Source: Polaromonas sp047303325 (GTDB taxonomy: Bacteria > Pseudomonadota > Gammaproteobacteria > Burkholderiales > Burkholderiaceae_C). Taken from it: DNA of 64,000 nt. The notes below the pieces were generated by a model, which was not told the origin of the DNA, ran no database searches, and saw nothing but the letters and a program-made list of their open reading frames with translations. The DNA lies in NCBI RefSeq assembly GCF_047303325.1, contig NZ_JBKBEX010000001.1:315233-379232 (forward strand). The letters run 5' to 3'. Shown in pieces: positions 34,888 through 43,201 of this stretch (the first letter of the stretch is position 1; each line of letters opens with the position of its first letter). The translations under genes were made by a program, and so were the position numbers.

Positions 34888-35966
34888 TTCGCCAGTTCCT
34901 CGCAGGCGGCCACCACGCGAGCAGTGGCATCAGTTTTTTGCATGGTTTTCGCCTGTAGGGCGCGCTCCAGGAGGGTGTAGCGTCCCGTGGTTTTGAGGAT
35001 GTTGGCCAGCTTCTCCGGCGTGAGGTCACGCTGCTGGATCAGCCAGCCGCCGCCCTGGTCCACCAGGAACTTCGCGTTGGCGGTCTGGTGGTCGTCCACT
35101 GCGGCCGGGAAGGGCACAAACAGCGCGGCAGCGCCCACGGCGGCGATCTCGGTCACCGTGCTGGCGCCGGCGCGGCAGATGATGAGGTCGGCATCGGCAA
35201 AGGCCTGTGCCGTGTCTTCGATAAAGGGCGTGAGTTCGGCCTGCACGCCGACGGCCGCGTAATTGGCGCGCAACTCGTCGATCTGCTGGGCGCCGCTTTG
35301 GTGCGTGACCTGCGGACGCTCGCCGGCGGGTATCAAGGCCAACGCCTTGGGCACGAGTTCATTGAGGCCGCGCGCGCCCAGGCTGCCGCCCACCACCAGC
35401 AGCTTGAGCGGACCGCCACGGTCGGCAAAACGCTCGACCGGGCCGGGCTGGCGCGTAAAGGCCGGCCGCAGCGGGTTGCCTATCCATTCGGCCTTGCGGA
35501 ACACATTGGGGAAAGCCGTGAAGACGCGGTCGGCCACGCCGGCCAGCACCTTGTTGACCATGCCGGCGACCGAGTTCTGCTCATGCAACACCAGCGGCTT
35601 GCCCAGCAGCACGCTCATCATGCCGGCGGGGAAGCTGATGTAGCCGCCCAGGCCGACCACCACGTCGGGCTTGACGCGTCGCACCACCTGTATGCTTTGC
35701 CAGAAGGCCTTGAGCAGGCGCAGCGGCAGCAACACCAGCGTTGCCGGCCCTTTGCCGCGCACGCCGGAAAAATCGATGTGCTCGAACGCGAAGCCGCGCG
35801 GCGGCACCAGCTGGCTTTCCATGCTGGGCCGACTGGCGGTTCCCAGCCCGCCCAGCCAGTGCACGCGCCAGCCGCGCTCGCGCAGGGCTTCGGCCACAGC
35901 CAGGCCCGGGAAGATGTGGCCGCCCGTCCCGCCGGCCATGACCAAGGCGCAGTGCTGCTTGTTCAT
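34884..35966 (-). CDS. murG: UDP-GlcNAc:lipid I N-acetylglucosaminyltransferase
   Basis: 360 residues. Glycosyltransferase GT28 that makes lipid II on the inner face of the membrane. Seen: VMAGGTGGHIFPGLAVAEAL, WLGGLGTASRPSMESQLVP, LGGYISFPAGMM, and the donor-sugar region ICRAGASTVTEIAAVGAAALFVPFPAAVDDHQTANA. ATG 35966 has GAGGAGGG 6 bases upstream; that ribosome-binding site is a duplicate of the one at the end of ftsW, and the ATG overlaps the stop of a 27-codon ORF. Confidence 0.97.
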
Positions 35967-36046
35967 GCGCGCCCTCCTCGCATCAACGGCGCTGACGCGC
36001 CGCAGCGCTTCGCGCTGAACCAATTTTGACGAAACAGGCTATTCAT
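35963..36046 (-). CDS. 27-codon ORF bridging ftsW and murG (possible translational coupler)
   Basis: Reads MNSLFRQNWFSAKRCGASAP then LMRGGRA. Its ATG overlaps the ftsW stop (ATGA), its stop overlaps the murG start (ATGA), and GGAGG precedes its ATG. The last seven residues equal the last seven of FtsW, so the block around 35962-35990 appears to be a copy of 36043-36071 (about 25 of 29 bases alike). Whether the peptide is made or matters is unknown; the layout is what would keep ribosomes moving from ftsW to murG after the duplication. Confidence 0.5.
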   Translation of the reverse strand: MNSLFRQNWFSAKRCGASAPLMRGGRA

Positions 36047-37311
36047 GCGCGGCCTCCGCGCATCAATAGCCTGTTTTCAAAATCAATCCTCAGCACCACC
36101 GCCAACGCCACCAGGTTCATCAAAATGGCCGAGCCGCCGTAACTCATCAAGGGCAGCGTCAAGCCCTTGGTCGGCAAGGCGCCCAGGTTCACGCCGATGT
36201 TGATGAAGGTCTGGAAACCCATCCAGATGCCCACGCCCTGTGCGACCAGGCCGGCGAACAGGCGGTCCAGCGCGATCGACTGGCGGCCTATGTGCATGAT
36301 GCGGCGCGTCATCCACATGAAAAGGCCTATCACCGTCAGCACGCCCAGCAGGCCGAATTCCTCGCCGATCACGGCCATCAGGAAGTCGGTGTGCGCCTCG
36401 GGCAGCCAGTGCAGCTTTTCAATGCTGCCGCCCAGGCCCACGCCGAAGATCTCGCCGCGGCCGAAGGCGATCAGCGAGTGGGAGAGCTGGTAGCCCTTGC
36501 CCATGGAATATTTGTCACTCCAGGGATCGAGGTAGGCAAAAATCCGCTCGCGCCGCCATTCGCTGAGCATCACCATCAGGCTGAAGGCCACCACCACCAC
36601 GGCCGCGATGACAAAAAACATGCGCGCATTGACGCCGCCGAGGAACAGGATGCCCATGGCGATGACGGAGATCACCATGAAGGCGCCCATGTCGGGCTCG
36701 GCCAGCAGCAGCAGGCCGACGATGGCGATGGCAATCGCCATGGGCATGACGGCGCGGAAGAAGCGCTCCTTGACTTCCATCTTGCGTACCATGTAGTCGG
36801 CCGCATAAAGCAGCACCGCGAACTTCGCGAGTTCCGAGGGCTGGAAGTTCATGATGCCCAGCGATATCCAGCGGCGGGCGCCGTTGACACCCTTGCCGAT
36901 GAAAGGCACCAGCACCAGGATCAGCAGCAGCAGGGAGACCACGAACAGCCAGGGCGCGAGCTTCTCCCAGGTCGCGAGCGGCACCTGGAAAGCCAGCACG
37001 GCGGCGATGAAGGCAACGACCAGCGACAGCATGTGGCGCACCACAAAATGGGTGTGGGCATAACGCGCGAACTTGGGGTTGTCAGGCATGGCCACAGAGG
37101 CCGAATACACCATGACCAGGCCCCACATCAGCAGCGCCACCGTGACCCAGAGCAGCGCCTGGTCAAAGCCGGCCATGCGCACGGGCGGCGCCGCCAGCGT
37201 GCGCGACAGGCTCTGCCCGCCCAGCCGCACCGGCAGCACGTCGGCCGCGGCCTTGCCGAAGCCGGAGAACCAGCCCGAAAACCGGCCGGAAAGGCGCGCG
37301 GCAGCCGTCAC
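36043..37311 (-). CDS. ftsW: FtsW, SEDS-family septal peptidoglycan glycosyltransferase
   Basis: 422 residues with ten membrane helices after a ~55-residue polar N-terminus. Works with FtsI at the septum. Seen: LLLLAEPDMGAFMVISVIAMG, QLSHSLIAFGRGEIFGVGLGGSIEKLHWLPEAHTDFLMAVIGEEFGLLG and TKGLTLPLMSYGGSAILMN. The start is GTG 37311, overlapping the murD stop (GTGA) and preceded by GGGGGAGG; no ATG lies upstream of the homologous region. Confidence 0.96.
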   Translation of the reverse strand: MTAAARLSGRFSGWFSGFGKAAADVLPVRLGGQSLSRTLAAPPVRMAGFDQALLWVTVALLMWGLVMVYSASVAMPDNPKFARYAHTHFVVRHMLSLVVAFIAAVLAFQVPLATWEKLAPWLFVVSLLLLILVLVPFIGKGVNGARRWISLGIMNFQPSELAKFAVLLYAADYMVRKMEVKERFFRAVMPMAIAIAIVGLLLLAEPDMGAFMVISVIAMGILFLGGVNARMFFVIAAVVVVAFSLMVMLSEWRRERIFAYLDPWSDKYSMGKGYQLSHSLIAFGRGEIFGVGLGGSIEKLHWLPEAHTDFLMAVIGEEFGLLGVLTVIGLFMWMTRRIMHIGRQSIALDRLFAGLVAQGVGIWMGFQTFINIGVNLGALPTKGLTLPLMSYGGSAILMNLVALAVVLRIDFENRLLMRGGRA

Positions 37312-39137
37312 AGCACCTCCCCCTGGTCGCGCGCCAGTGCCTGCACCGCATCGCAAAAGACGCGCGCGCGGTGCTCGTAGTTGTCAAACATGTCGAAGCT
37401 GGCGCAGGCCGGCGACATCAGCACGGCGTCGCCGGTCTGGGCCTGCTGCGCCGCCAGGGTGACGGCCTCTTCCATCGACGCCGCGTCGAACGTCGGGATA
37501 TTGCGCGGCAGGACTTCCTTGATCAGGGGCGCGTCGCGCCCTATCAGCACCACGGCACGCACATGGCGCTGCACCGGGTCGGCCAGCGGCGAGAAATCCT
37601 GCCCCTTGCCTTCGCCGCCCAGGATGAGCACCAGCTTGCGTTCCAGGCCCAGCCCCGTGAGCGCCGCCACGGTGGCGCCCACATTGGTGCCCTTGCTGTC
37701 GTCGAAATACTCGACGTCCTTGACCACGGCTACCGATTCCACGCGATGCGGCTCGCCGCGGTATTCGCGCAGACCGTGCAGCATGGGTGCCAGGGTGCAG
37801 CCTGCGGCCACCGCCAGGCCCAGCGCCGCCAGCGCGTTGGTGGCGTTGTGCCGCCCGCGTATACGCAGGGCCTCGATGGGCATCAGGCGCTGCACGTGCA
37901 GCTCCACCTCTTCGTCCTTGCGGCGCTTGATGGTTTCGTCGGCCTCGGCCGCGCGCACCAGCCAGGTCATGCCGTTGACGGTTTCAATGCCGTAGTCGCC
38001 GGGGCGCTGCGGCTCGCCGGCGCCGAAAGTGGCATGGGGGCGCAGCTGCGGCGCTTTCAGACGCACCTTGACGGGCGGCGGCAGCATGGCCATCACGCGC
38101 GCGTCGTCGCGGTTGAGCAGCATGAAGGTGCTGTTGCCGAACACCTTGGCCTTGGCCGCGATGTAGGCGTCCATGTCGCCATGCCAGTCGAGGTGGTCCT
38201 GCGTGATGTTGAGCACCACGGCGGCCGTGGGCTCGAAGCCCTGCACGTCGGCCAGTTGGAAGCTGGAGAGCTCCAGCACCCAGACCTGCGGCAGGGTTTG
38301 CGCATCCATGTGAGCCGACAGCGTGTCCAGCAGCGTCGGGCCTATATTGCCCGCCACGGCCACGGTCTTGCCGGCGCGCTGCACCAACTGGCCCAGCAGC
38401 GAGGTCACTGTGGTCTTGCCGTTGGTACCGGTGATGGCCAGCACCGCCGGCCGGTAACCCGGCTCGGGTTCGGCCTGAGCCAATGCCAGCAAGGCGGGCA
38501 GCGCCGATTCTTCGCCGGCTTCATCGGGGGCCGGCACGGCGTCCGCGCCAAGCGCCACGCTGGCTTCATGCGTGTCGCCCGAAACCTCGGCTACCGGGGC
38601 GACCTCGCCCTCATGCGCATCCGCTACCTCGACAGCCTCAACAAGCGGTGCGCTTTCATCAAACGCTTCGGCCGCTTCGGGCATGGCGGGCACATCGGCG
38701 GCATCAGGCGGGGGCGCCTCGGCTGGCACCTCAGGGGCTGCAGGCGATTCGGCGGATGCCTCCGCCGCTTCGGCAACTTCGGCGGCCGGCGGCTCACGCA
38801 GATCCGCCAAAGCCCGCGCGAACAAATCCAGCTCGCCGCCCACTGGCAGGCCCATGGCGCGCGCGGCATCGGCCACCGGGGCGATGGTCGCGGGCGTCAG
38901 GCCGGGGGAGCGGTAAACGGCGCGCACGGCCGTGCCCTGCACAAGCTCCGGCGTGAAAGCGCCGCCGATAAACGCGACGCCGGGCAGTTCCTCACGCAGC
39001 GTGGCCAGCAGAGGTGGCGCTTCGCGCGTGTCGGCGACCGTCACATGCGCCCCATGGCGTGCGCACCAGCGTGCCATGGCCAGGCCGGACGCACCCAGCC
39101 CCAGGATCAATACGGTTTGGTCTTGTAAATGCCGCAT
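37308..39137 (-). CDS. murD: UDP-N-acetylmuramoyl-L-alanine--D-glutamate ligase with a large insertion
   Basis: Adds D-Glu. 609 residues against about 440-500 usual. N-terminal domain (VLILGLGASGLAMARW) ends near residue 113. Residues ~114-226 (38460-38798) are an Ala/Glu/Pro-rich, strongly acidic low-complexity insert. The central domain resumes at AVLAITGTNGKTTVTSLLGQL (P-loop 237-243), followed by VVLNITQDHLDWHGDMDAYIAAK and the C-terminal VLILGGEGKGQDFSPL. The insert keeps the reading frame and the gene's base composition, so it looks like a domain linker rather than an interruption. It starts 5 bp after mraY. Confidence 0.95.
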   Translation of the reverse strand: MRHLQDQTVLILGLGASGLAMARWCARHGAHVTVADTREAPPLLATLREELPGVAFIGGAFTPELVQGTAVRAVYRSPGLTPATIAPVADAARAMGLPVGGELDLFARALADLREPPAAEVAEAAEASAESPAAPEVPAEAPPPDAADVPAMPEAAEAFDESAPLVEAVEVADAHEGEVAPVAEVSGDTHEASVALGADAVPAPDEAGEESALPALLALAQAEPEPGYRPAVLAITGTNGKTTVTSLLGQLVQRAGKTVAVAGNIGPTLLDTLSAHMDAQTLPQVWVLELSSFQLADVQGFEPTAAVVLNITQDHLDWHGDMDAYIAAKAKVFGNSTFMLLNRDDARVMAMLPPPVKVRLKAPQLRPHATFGAGEPQRPGDYGIETVNGMTWLVRAAEADETIKRRKDEEVELHVQRLMPIEALRIRGRHNATNALAALGLAVAAGCTLAPMLHGLREYRGEPHRVESVAVVKDVEYFDDSKGTNVGATVAALTGLGLERKLVLILGGEGKGQDFSPLADPVQRHVRAVVLIGRDAPLIKEVLPRNIPTFDAASMEEAVTLAAQQAQTGDAVLMSPACASFDMFDNYEHRARVFCDAVQALARDQGEVL

Positions 39138-39142
39138 GCCTG

Positions 39143-40321
39143 TTACCTGAGCTTCAAGGTGGAAAGGCCGATGAGGCACAGCAGCATGGTGATGATCCAG
39201 AAACGAACCACCACCTGGGTTTCTTTCCAGCCGCTTTTCTCGAAGTGATGGTGCAGCGGCGCCATCTTGAGGATGCGCCGGCCTTCGCCGTAGCGCTTCT
39301 TGGTGTACTTGAACCAGGTCACCTGCATCATCACGGAGAGCGCCTCCACGACGAAGATGCCGCCCATGATGGCCAGCACGATTTCCTGGCGCACGATGAC
39401 GGCGATGGTGCCCAGCGCGGCGCCCAGGGCCAGCGCGCCCACGTCGCCCATGAAGACCTGGGCGGGGTGCGTGTTGAACCACAGGAATGCCAGGCCGGCA
39501 CCCGCCATGGCCGAGCAGAAGATCAGCAGTTCGCCCGAGCCGGGGATGTGCGGGAAGAACAGGTATTTGGAATAGACGGCGCTGCCGGTGACATAGGCGA
39601 ACACGCCCAGCGCCGAGCCCACCATGACCACAGGCATGATGGCCAGGCCGTCCAGGCCGTCGGTCAGGTTGACGGCATTGCTGGAACCCACGATCACCAG
39701 GTAGGTCAGGATCACAAAGCCGAAAACGCCCAGCGGGTAGCTGATTTCCTTGACGAAGGGCACCAGCAGGCCGGCCTTGGGCGGCAGGTTCACGTCAAAG
39801 CCCGACTGCACCCAGCTGAAGAACAGCTCGAGCACGCGCAGGTTGGAGCTCTCGGAAATGCTGAATACCAGGTACAGCGCCGCGACCAGTCCGATCAGGG
39901 ACTGCCAGAGGTATTTCTCGCGCGAGCGCATGCCTTCCGGGTCCTTGAGCACGACTTTGCGCCAGTCGTCCGCCCAGCCTATAGCGCCGAAGCCCAAGGT
40001 GACGATGAGAACGATCCAGACAAAACGGTTGGACAGGTCGAACCACAGCAGCGTGGAGATGCCTATGGCCAGCAGGATCAGCACACCGCCCATGGTGGGC
40101 GTGCCGCTCTTACTCAAATGCGTCTGCATCGCGTACTGGCGTATGGGCTGGCCGATCTTGAGCGAGATCAGCCGCCGGATCACAAAAGGCCCGGCCAGCA
40201 AGCCGATCAGCAGCGCCGTGAGCGCGGCCATGACGGCGCGGAAAGTCAGGTACTGGAACACCCGGAAGAACCCGAACTCGGGCGAAATCGACTGGAGCCA
40301 CTGGGCCAGGCTAAGCAGCAT
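39143..40321 (-). CDS. mraY: Phospho-N-acetylmuramoyl-pentapeptide transferase
   Basis: 392 residues, ten membrane helices. Transfers phospho-MurNAc-pentapeptide to undecaprenyl phosphate, giving lipid I. Seen: SKSGTPTMGGVLILLA, GWADDWRKVVLKDPEGMRSREKYLWQ (Asp-rich site), NAVNLTDGLDGLAIMP and MAPLHHHFEKSGWKETQVVVRFWI. ATG 40321; the murF stop lies 11 bp inside the start. Confidence 0.98.
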   Translation of the reverse strand: MLLSLAQWLQSISPEFGFFRVFQYLTFRAVMAALTALLIGLLAGPFVIRRLISLKIGQPIRQYAMQTHLSKSGTPTMGGVLILLAIGISTLLWFDLSNRFVWIVLIVTLGFGAIGWADDWRKVVLKDPEGMRSREKYLWQSLIGLVAALYLVFSISESSNLRVLELFFSWVQSGFDVNLPPKAGLLVPFVKEISYPLGVFGFVILTYLVIVGSSNAVNLTDGLDGLAIMPVVMVGSALGVFAYVTGSAVYSKYLFFPHIPGSGELLIFCSAMAGAGLAFLWFNTHPAQVFMGDVGALALGAALGTIAVIVRQEIVLAIMGGIFVVEALSVMMQVTWFKYTKKRYGEGRRILKMAPLHHHFEKSGWKETQVVVRFWIITMLLCLIGLSTLKLR

Positions 40322-41711
40322 GGGGCCCTCCCTTGTTTTGATAATGTGTTTGATCTGCGTGGGCCGTGATGGCCTGGACCACACGCTCCATCTTCATGAA
40401 GCGCGAGCCCTTGACCAGTACGCTGCCGGTGTTCGGAAGTGCTGCCAGCACGGCGGCGGCGAGTTCGTCCATGCCAAGAAAAATCCGCGCATCGCCGAAA
40501 GCGGCCGCCGCCTGTTTTGACTGCTCGCCCAGGGTGAAAAGTTTTTCAATGCCCAGCGCGCGCGCGTGGCGCCCGGCCTCGTCGTGGAACTGCGGCCCCT
40601 GGTCGCCGACCTCGCCCATATCGCCCATCACCATCAGGCGCGGGCCGGGCAGTTCGGCCAGGACCTCCAGCGCGGCGTGCATGGAATCGGGATTGGCGTT
40701 GTAGCTGTCGTCGACCAGCGTGAGCACCCGGCCAGGCAAGGCCACGGCAATGGCGCGTGAACGGCCCTTGACCGGTACAAAGACCGAGAGGCCCGCGCGG
40801 ATGGCGGCCAGCGGCACACCTGCGGCCAGCGCGCAGGCCGTGGCGGCCAGCGCGTTCTTGACGTTGTGCCGGCCGGCGATGTGCAGGGAAAATTCCGCTG
40901 CACCGGCCGGCGTGGCGGCGGCCACCTTCCAGCAGCCGTTCTCCCATTGCGCGCTGCCGGTGACGTCGGCCGGACCCGAGAGCGCGAAGGTCAGCACCTT
41001 GCGTTTGCCCACGAGTTCGCGCCACAGCGGGGTGTAATCGTCGTCCGCCGGAAAGACCGCCGTGCCGGCCGCATCCAGCGACTGGAACACCGAGCCGTTT
41101 TCGCGCGCCACCGCCTCCACCGTGGCCATGAATTCCAGGTGTTCACGCTGCGCGTTGTTGACCAGCGCAACGGTGGGCTTGCTCAGTTCGGCCAGGTAGG
41201 CGATCTCACCGGGGTGGTTCATGCCGAGCTCGACCACGCCGGCCTCGTGCGCGGCCGACAGGCGCAGCAACGTGAGCGGCACGCCGATGTCGTTGTTGAG
41301 ATTGCCTTCGGTGGCGAAGGCCTTGTCGGCTTTCCAGGCGCGCAGTATCGAGGCGATCATCTGCGTGACGGTGGTCTTGCCGTTGCTGCCGGTGACGGCC
41401 ATCAGCGGCAAGTTGAACTGCGAGCGCCAGCCGGCCGCCAGTTTCCCCAGCGCCAGACGCGTGTCGGCCACTTCAAGCCCCGGCAAGCCAGCCTCTGCCA
41501 GGCCGTGGTGGGCAATCGCCGCGACAGCGCCTTGCGCCTTGGCCTGGGCGAGGAAGTCATGCGCGTCGAAACGCTCGCCCTTGAGCGCCACAAACAGGTC
41601 GCCGGCCTGCAGGCTGCGCGTGTCGGTGTTGACGCGCAAGGCCTGCACGCCGCCATCGCCCACCAGCCGGGCGCCGGGCAGCCAGTCCAGGGCTTGCTGC
41701 AGGCGCATCAT
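40311..41711 (-). CDS. murF: UDP-N-acetylmuramoyl-tripeptide--D-alanyl-D-alanine ligase
   Basis: 466 residues. N-terminal domain SLQAGDLFVALKGERFDAHDFLAQA, P-loop AVTGSNGKTTVTQMIASIL, GVVELGMNHPGEIAYLAE, and RAIAVALPGRVLTLVDDSYNANPDSMHAAL. Start ATG 41711 overlaps the murE stop (ATGA); its 3' end overlaps mraY by 11 bp. Confidence 0.97.
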   Translation of the reverse strand: MMRLQQALDWLPGARLVGDGGVQALRVNTDTRSLQAGDLFVALKGERFDAHDFLAQAKAQGAVAAIAHHGLAEAGLPGLEVADTRLALGKLAAGWRSQFNLPLMAVTGSNGKTTVTQMIASILRAWKADKAFATEGNLNNDIGVPLTLLRLSAAHEAGVVELGMNHPGEIAYLAELSKPTVALVNNAQREHLEFMATVEAVARENGSVFQSLDAAGTAVFPADDDYTPLWRELVGKRKVLTFALSGPADVTGSAQWENGCWKVAAATPAGAAEFSLHIAGRHNVKNALAATACALAAGVPLAAIRAGLSVFVPVKGRSRAIAVALPGRVLTLVDDSYNANPDSMHAALEVLAELPGPRLMVMGDMGEVGDQGPQFHDEAGRHARALGIEKLFTLGEQSKQAAAAFGDARIFLGMDELAAAVLAALPNTGSVLVKGSRFMKMERVVQAITAHADQTHYQNKGGPHAA

Positions 41712-43201
41712 GGCCGGCCTCCTTGCGGCGCCGCGGTCAGGGCATCGAGCGCCGCCTGCGCATGTTCGCGGTCGGAGAAAGGCAGTTTGACACCACCGAC
41801 CTCCTGAAAACTTTCGTGGCCCTTGCCCGCCAGCAGCACCACGTCGTCGGGACCGGCCAGGCTCAAGGCGTGCGTAATGGCTGCCGCCCGGTCGGCCTGC
41901 ACATGCACGGCGTCGCGGTGGCTCAGGCCCAGCAGCACCTGGCAAATGATGGCCAACGGGTTCTCGCTGCGCGGGTTGTCGCTGGTGACCACCACCTGGT
42001 CGGCGTTTTTTTCGGCCACGGCCGCCATCAAGGGGCGCTTGGTGGCATCGCGGTCGCCGCCGCAGCCGAACACGCACCAGAGCTGGCCGCCGCGGCGCGC
42101 CGCAGCGGGCCGTAGCGCGAGCAGCACTTTCTCGAGCGCATCGGGTGTATGGGCGTAATCGATGACCACCAGCGGCCGGCCCGGCACGGCCAGGGTCTCG
42201 GTGCGGCCGGGCACGGGCAGCAGGTCAGTGCAGGCCTTCACCGCATCGGCCAGCGGCACCCCCATGGCACGCAGGGCTCCCAGCACGCCCAGCAGGTTGG
42301 ACACGTTGTACTGACCCACCAGCCGCGTGGCCAGCCTATGGCTTTCGGCGCCCTCGGCCACTTCAAAGCTCAGGCCGTCGCTGCCGTGCGTTATCTTGCG
42401 CGCCTGCAGGCGGGCTGGGCCCGTGCAGGAGACGGTCCAGATATCCAGGCCGCTGCTGACCAGGGAATCCTTGAGTTCATCGCCCTTGGCATCGTCGATG
42501 TTGATGACCGCAGCCTTCAAGCCGGGCCAGCAGAACAACGCGGCCTTGGCCTCCCAGTAGGCTTCCATGGAGGCGTGGTAGTCGAGGTGGTCCTGCGTGA
42601 AATTGGTGAAGATGGCGACCTCGATGGCGGTCGCATCCAGGCGGTGCTCGACCACGCCTATGGAGGAAGCCTCCAGCGCGCAGGCGACAAAACCCTGGTC
42701 GGCGAAACGCCGCAATTCCTGCTGCAGCAGCACCGGGTCGGGCGTGGTGAGGCCATTGGAAACCATGGCGCCGGGCTCGCCCGTGCCCAGCGTGCCGATG
42801 AGGCCGCATTTGCGCCCCAGGCGGCCCTGGGCCTGCGCCAGCCACCAGGCGGTGGAGGTTTTGCCGTTGGTGCCGGTAACGGCGGAAATGCGCAGCTGCC
42901 GGCTAGGCTGGTTGAAATAGGCCGCGGCGATGGGGCCGGTGGCGGCCTTGAGGCCGGCATATTCCGCGACCTTGGCGTCCTGAAAGCCGTAGACCGCCGC
43001 GCCCTCCTGCTCGACCAGGCAGGCACTGGCGCCCGCGTCCAGCGCGGCGCCCACGAATTTGCGCCCATCGGTGGCGGCGCCGGGCCAGGCGATGAAACCG
43101 TCGCCCCGGGTGAGCTTGCGGCTGTCCGTGCGCAGGCTGCCGCTCACGCGTTCGCGCAGCCAGTCGGCGGCCTGCTCGGGGGTGTGGAGCTGCGTGCTCA
43201 A
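41708..43201 (-). CDS. murE: UDP-N-acetylmuramoyl-L-alanyl-D-glutamate--2,6-diaminopimelate ligase
   Basis: 497 residues. P-loop AVTGTNGKTSTAWWLAQA, FTQDHLDYHASMEAYWEAK, YAHTPDALEKVL, and SDNPRSENP, whose DNPR motif marks meso-diaminopimelate specificity. The start is TTG 43201 (MSTQLHTPEQ), overlapping the ftsI stop as TTGA, with GAGGAG about 7 bases upstream. No ATG is available at the expected N-terminus, so the TTG start is deduced from homology and the ribosome-binding site. Confidence 0.95.
   Translation of the reverse strand: MSTQLHTPEQAADWLRERVSGSLRTDSRKLTRGDGFIAWPGAATDGRKFVGAALDAGASACLVEQEGAAVYGFQDAKVAEYAGLKAATGPIAAAYFNQPSRQLRISAVTGTNGKTSTAWWLAQAQGRLGRKCGLIGTLGTGEPGAMVSNGLTTPDPVLLQQELRRFADQGFVACALEASSIGVVEHRLDATAIEVAIFTNFTQDHLDYHASMEAYWEAKAALFCWPGLKAAVINIDDAKGDELKDSLVSSGLDIWTVSCTGPARLQARKITHGSDGLSFEVAEGAESHRLATRLVGQYNVSNLLGVLGALRAMGVPLADAVKACTDLLPVPGRTETLAVPGRPLVVIDYAHTPDALEKVLLALRPAAARRGGQLWCVFGCGGDRDATKRPLMAAVAEKNADQVVVTSDNPRSENPLAIICQVLLGLSHRDAVHVQADRAAAITHALSLAGPDDVVLLAGKGHESFQEVGGVKLPFSDREHAQAALDALTAAPQGGRP

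Noticed and set aside
38460..38798. Frameshift or insertion sequence disrupting murD
   Set aside because: The frame is continuous, composition matches the neighbours, and all downstream MurD motifs are intact, so it is an in-frame insert.
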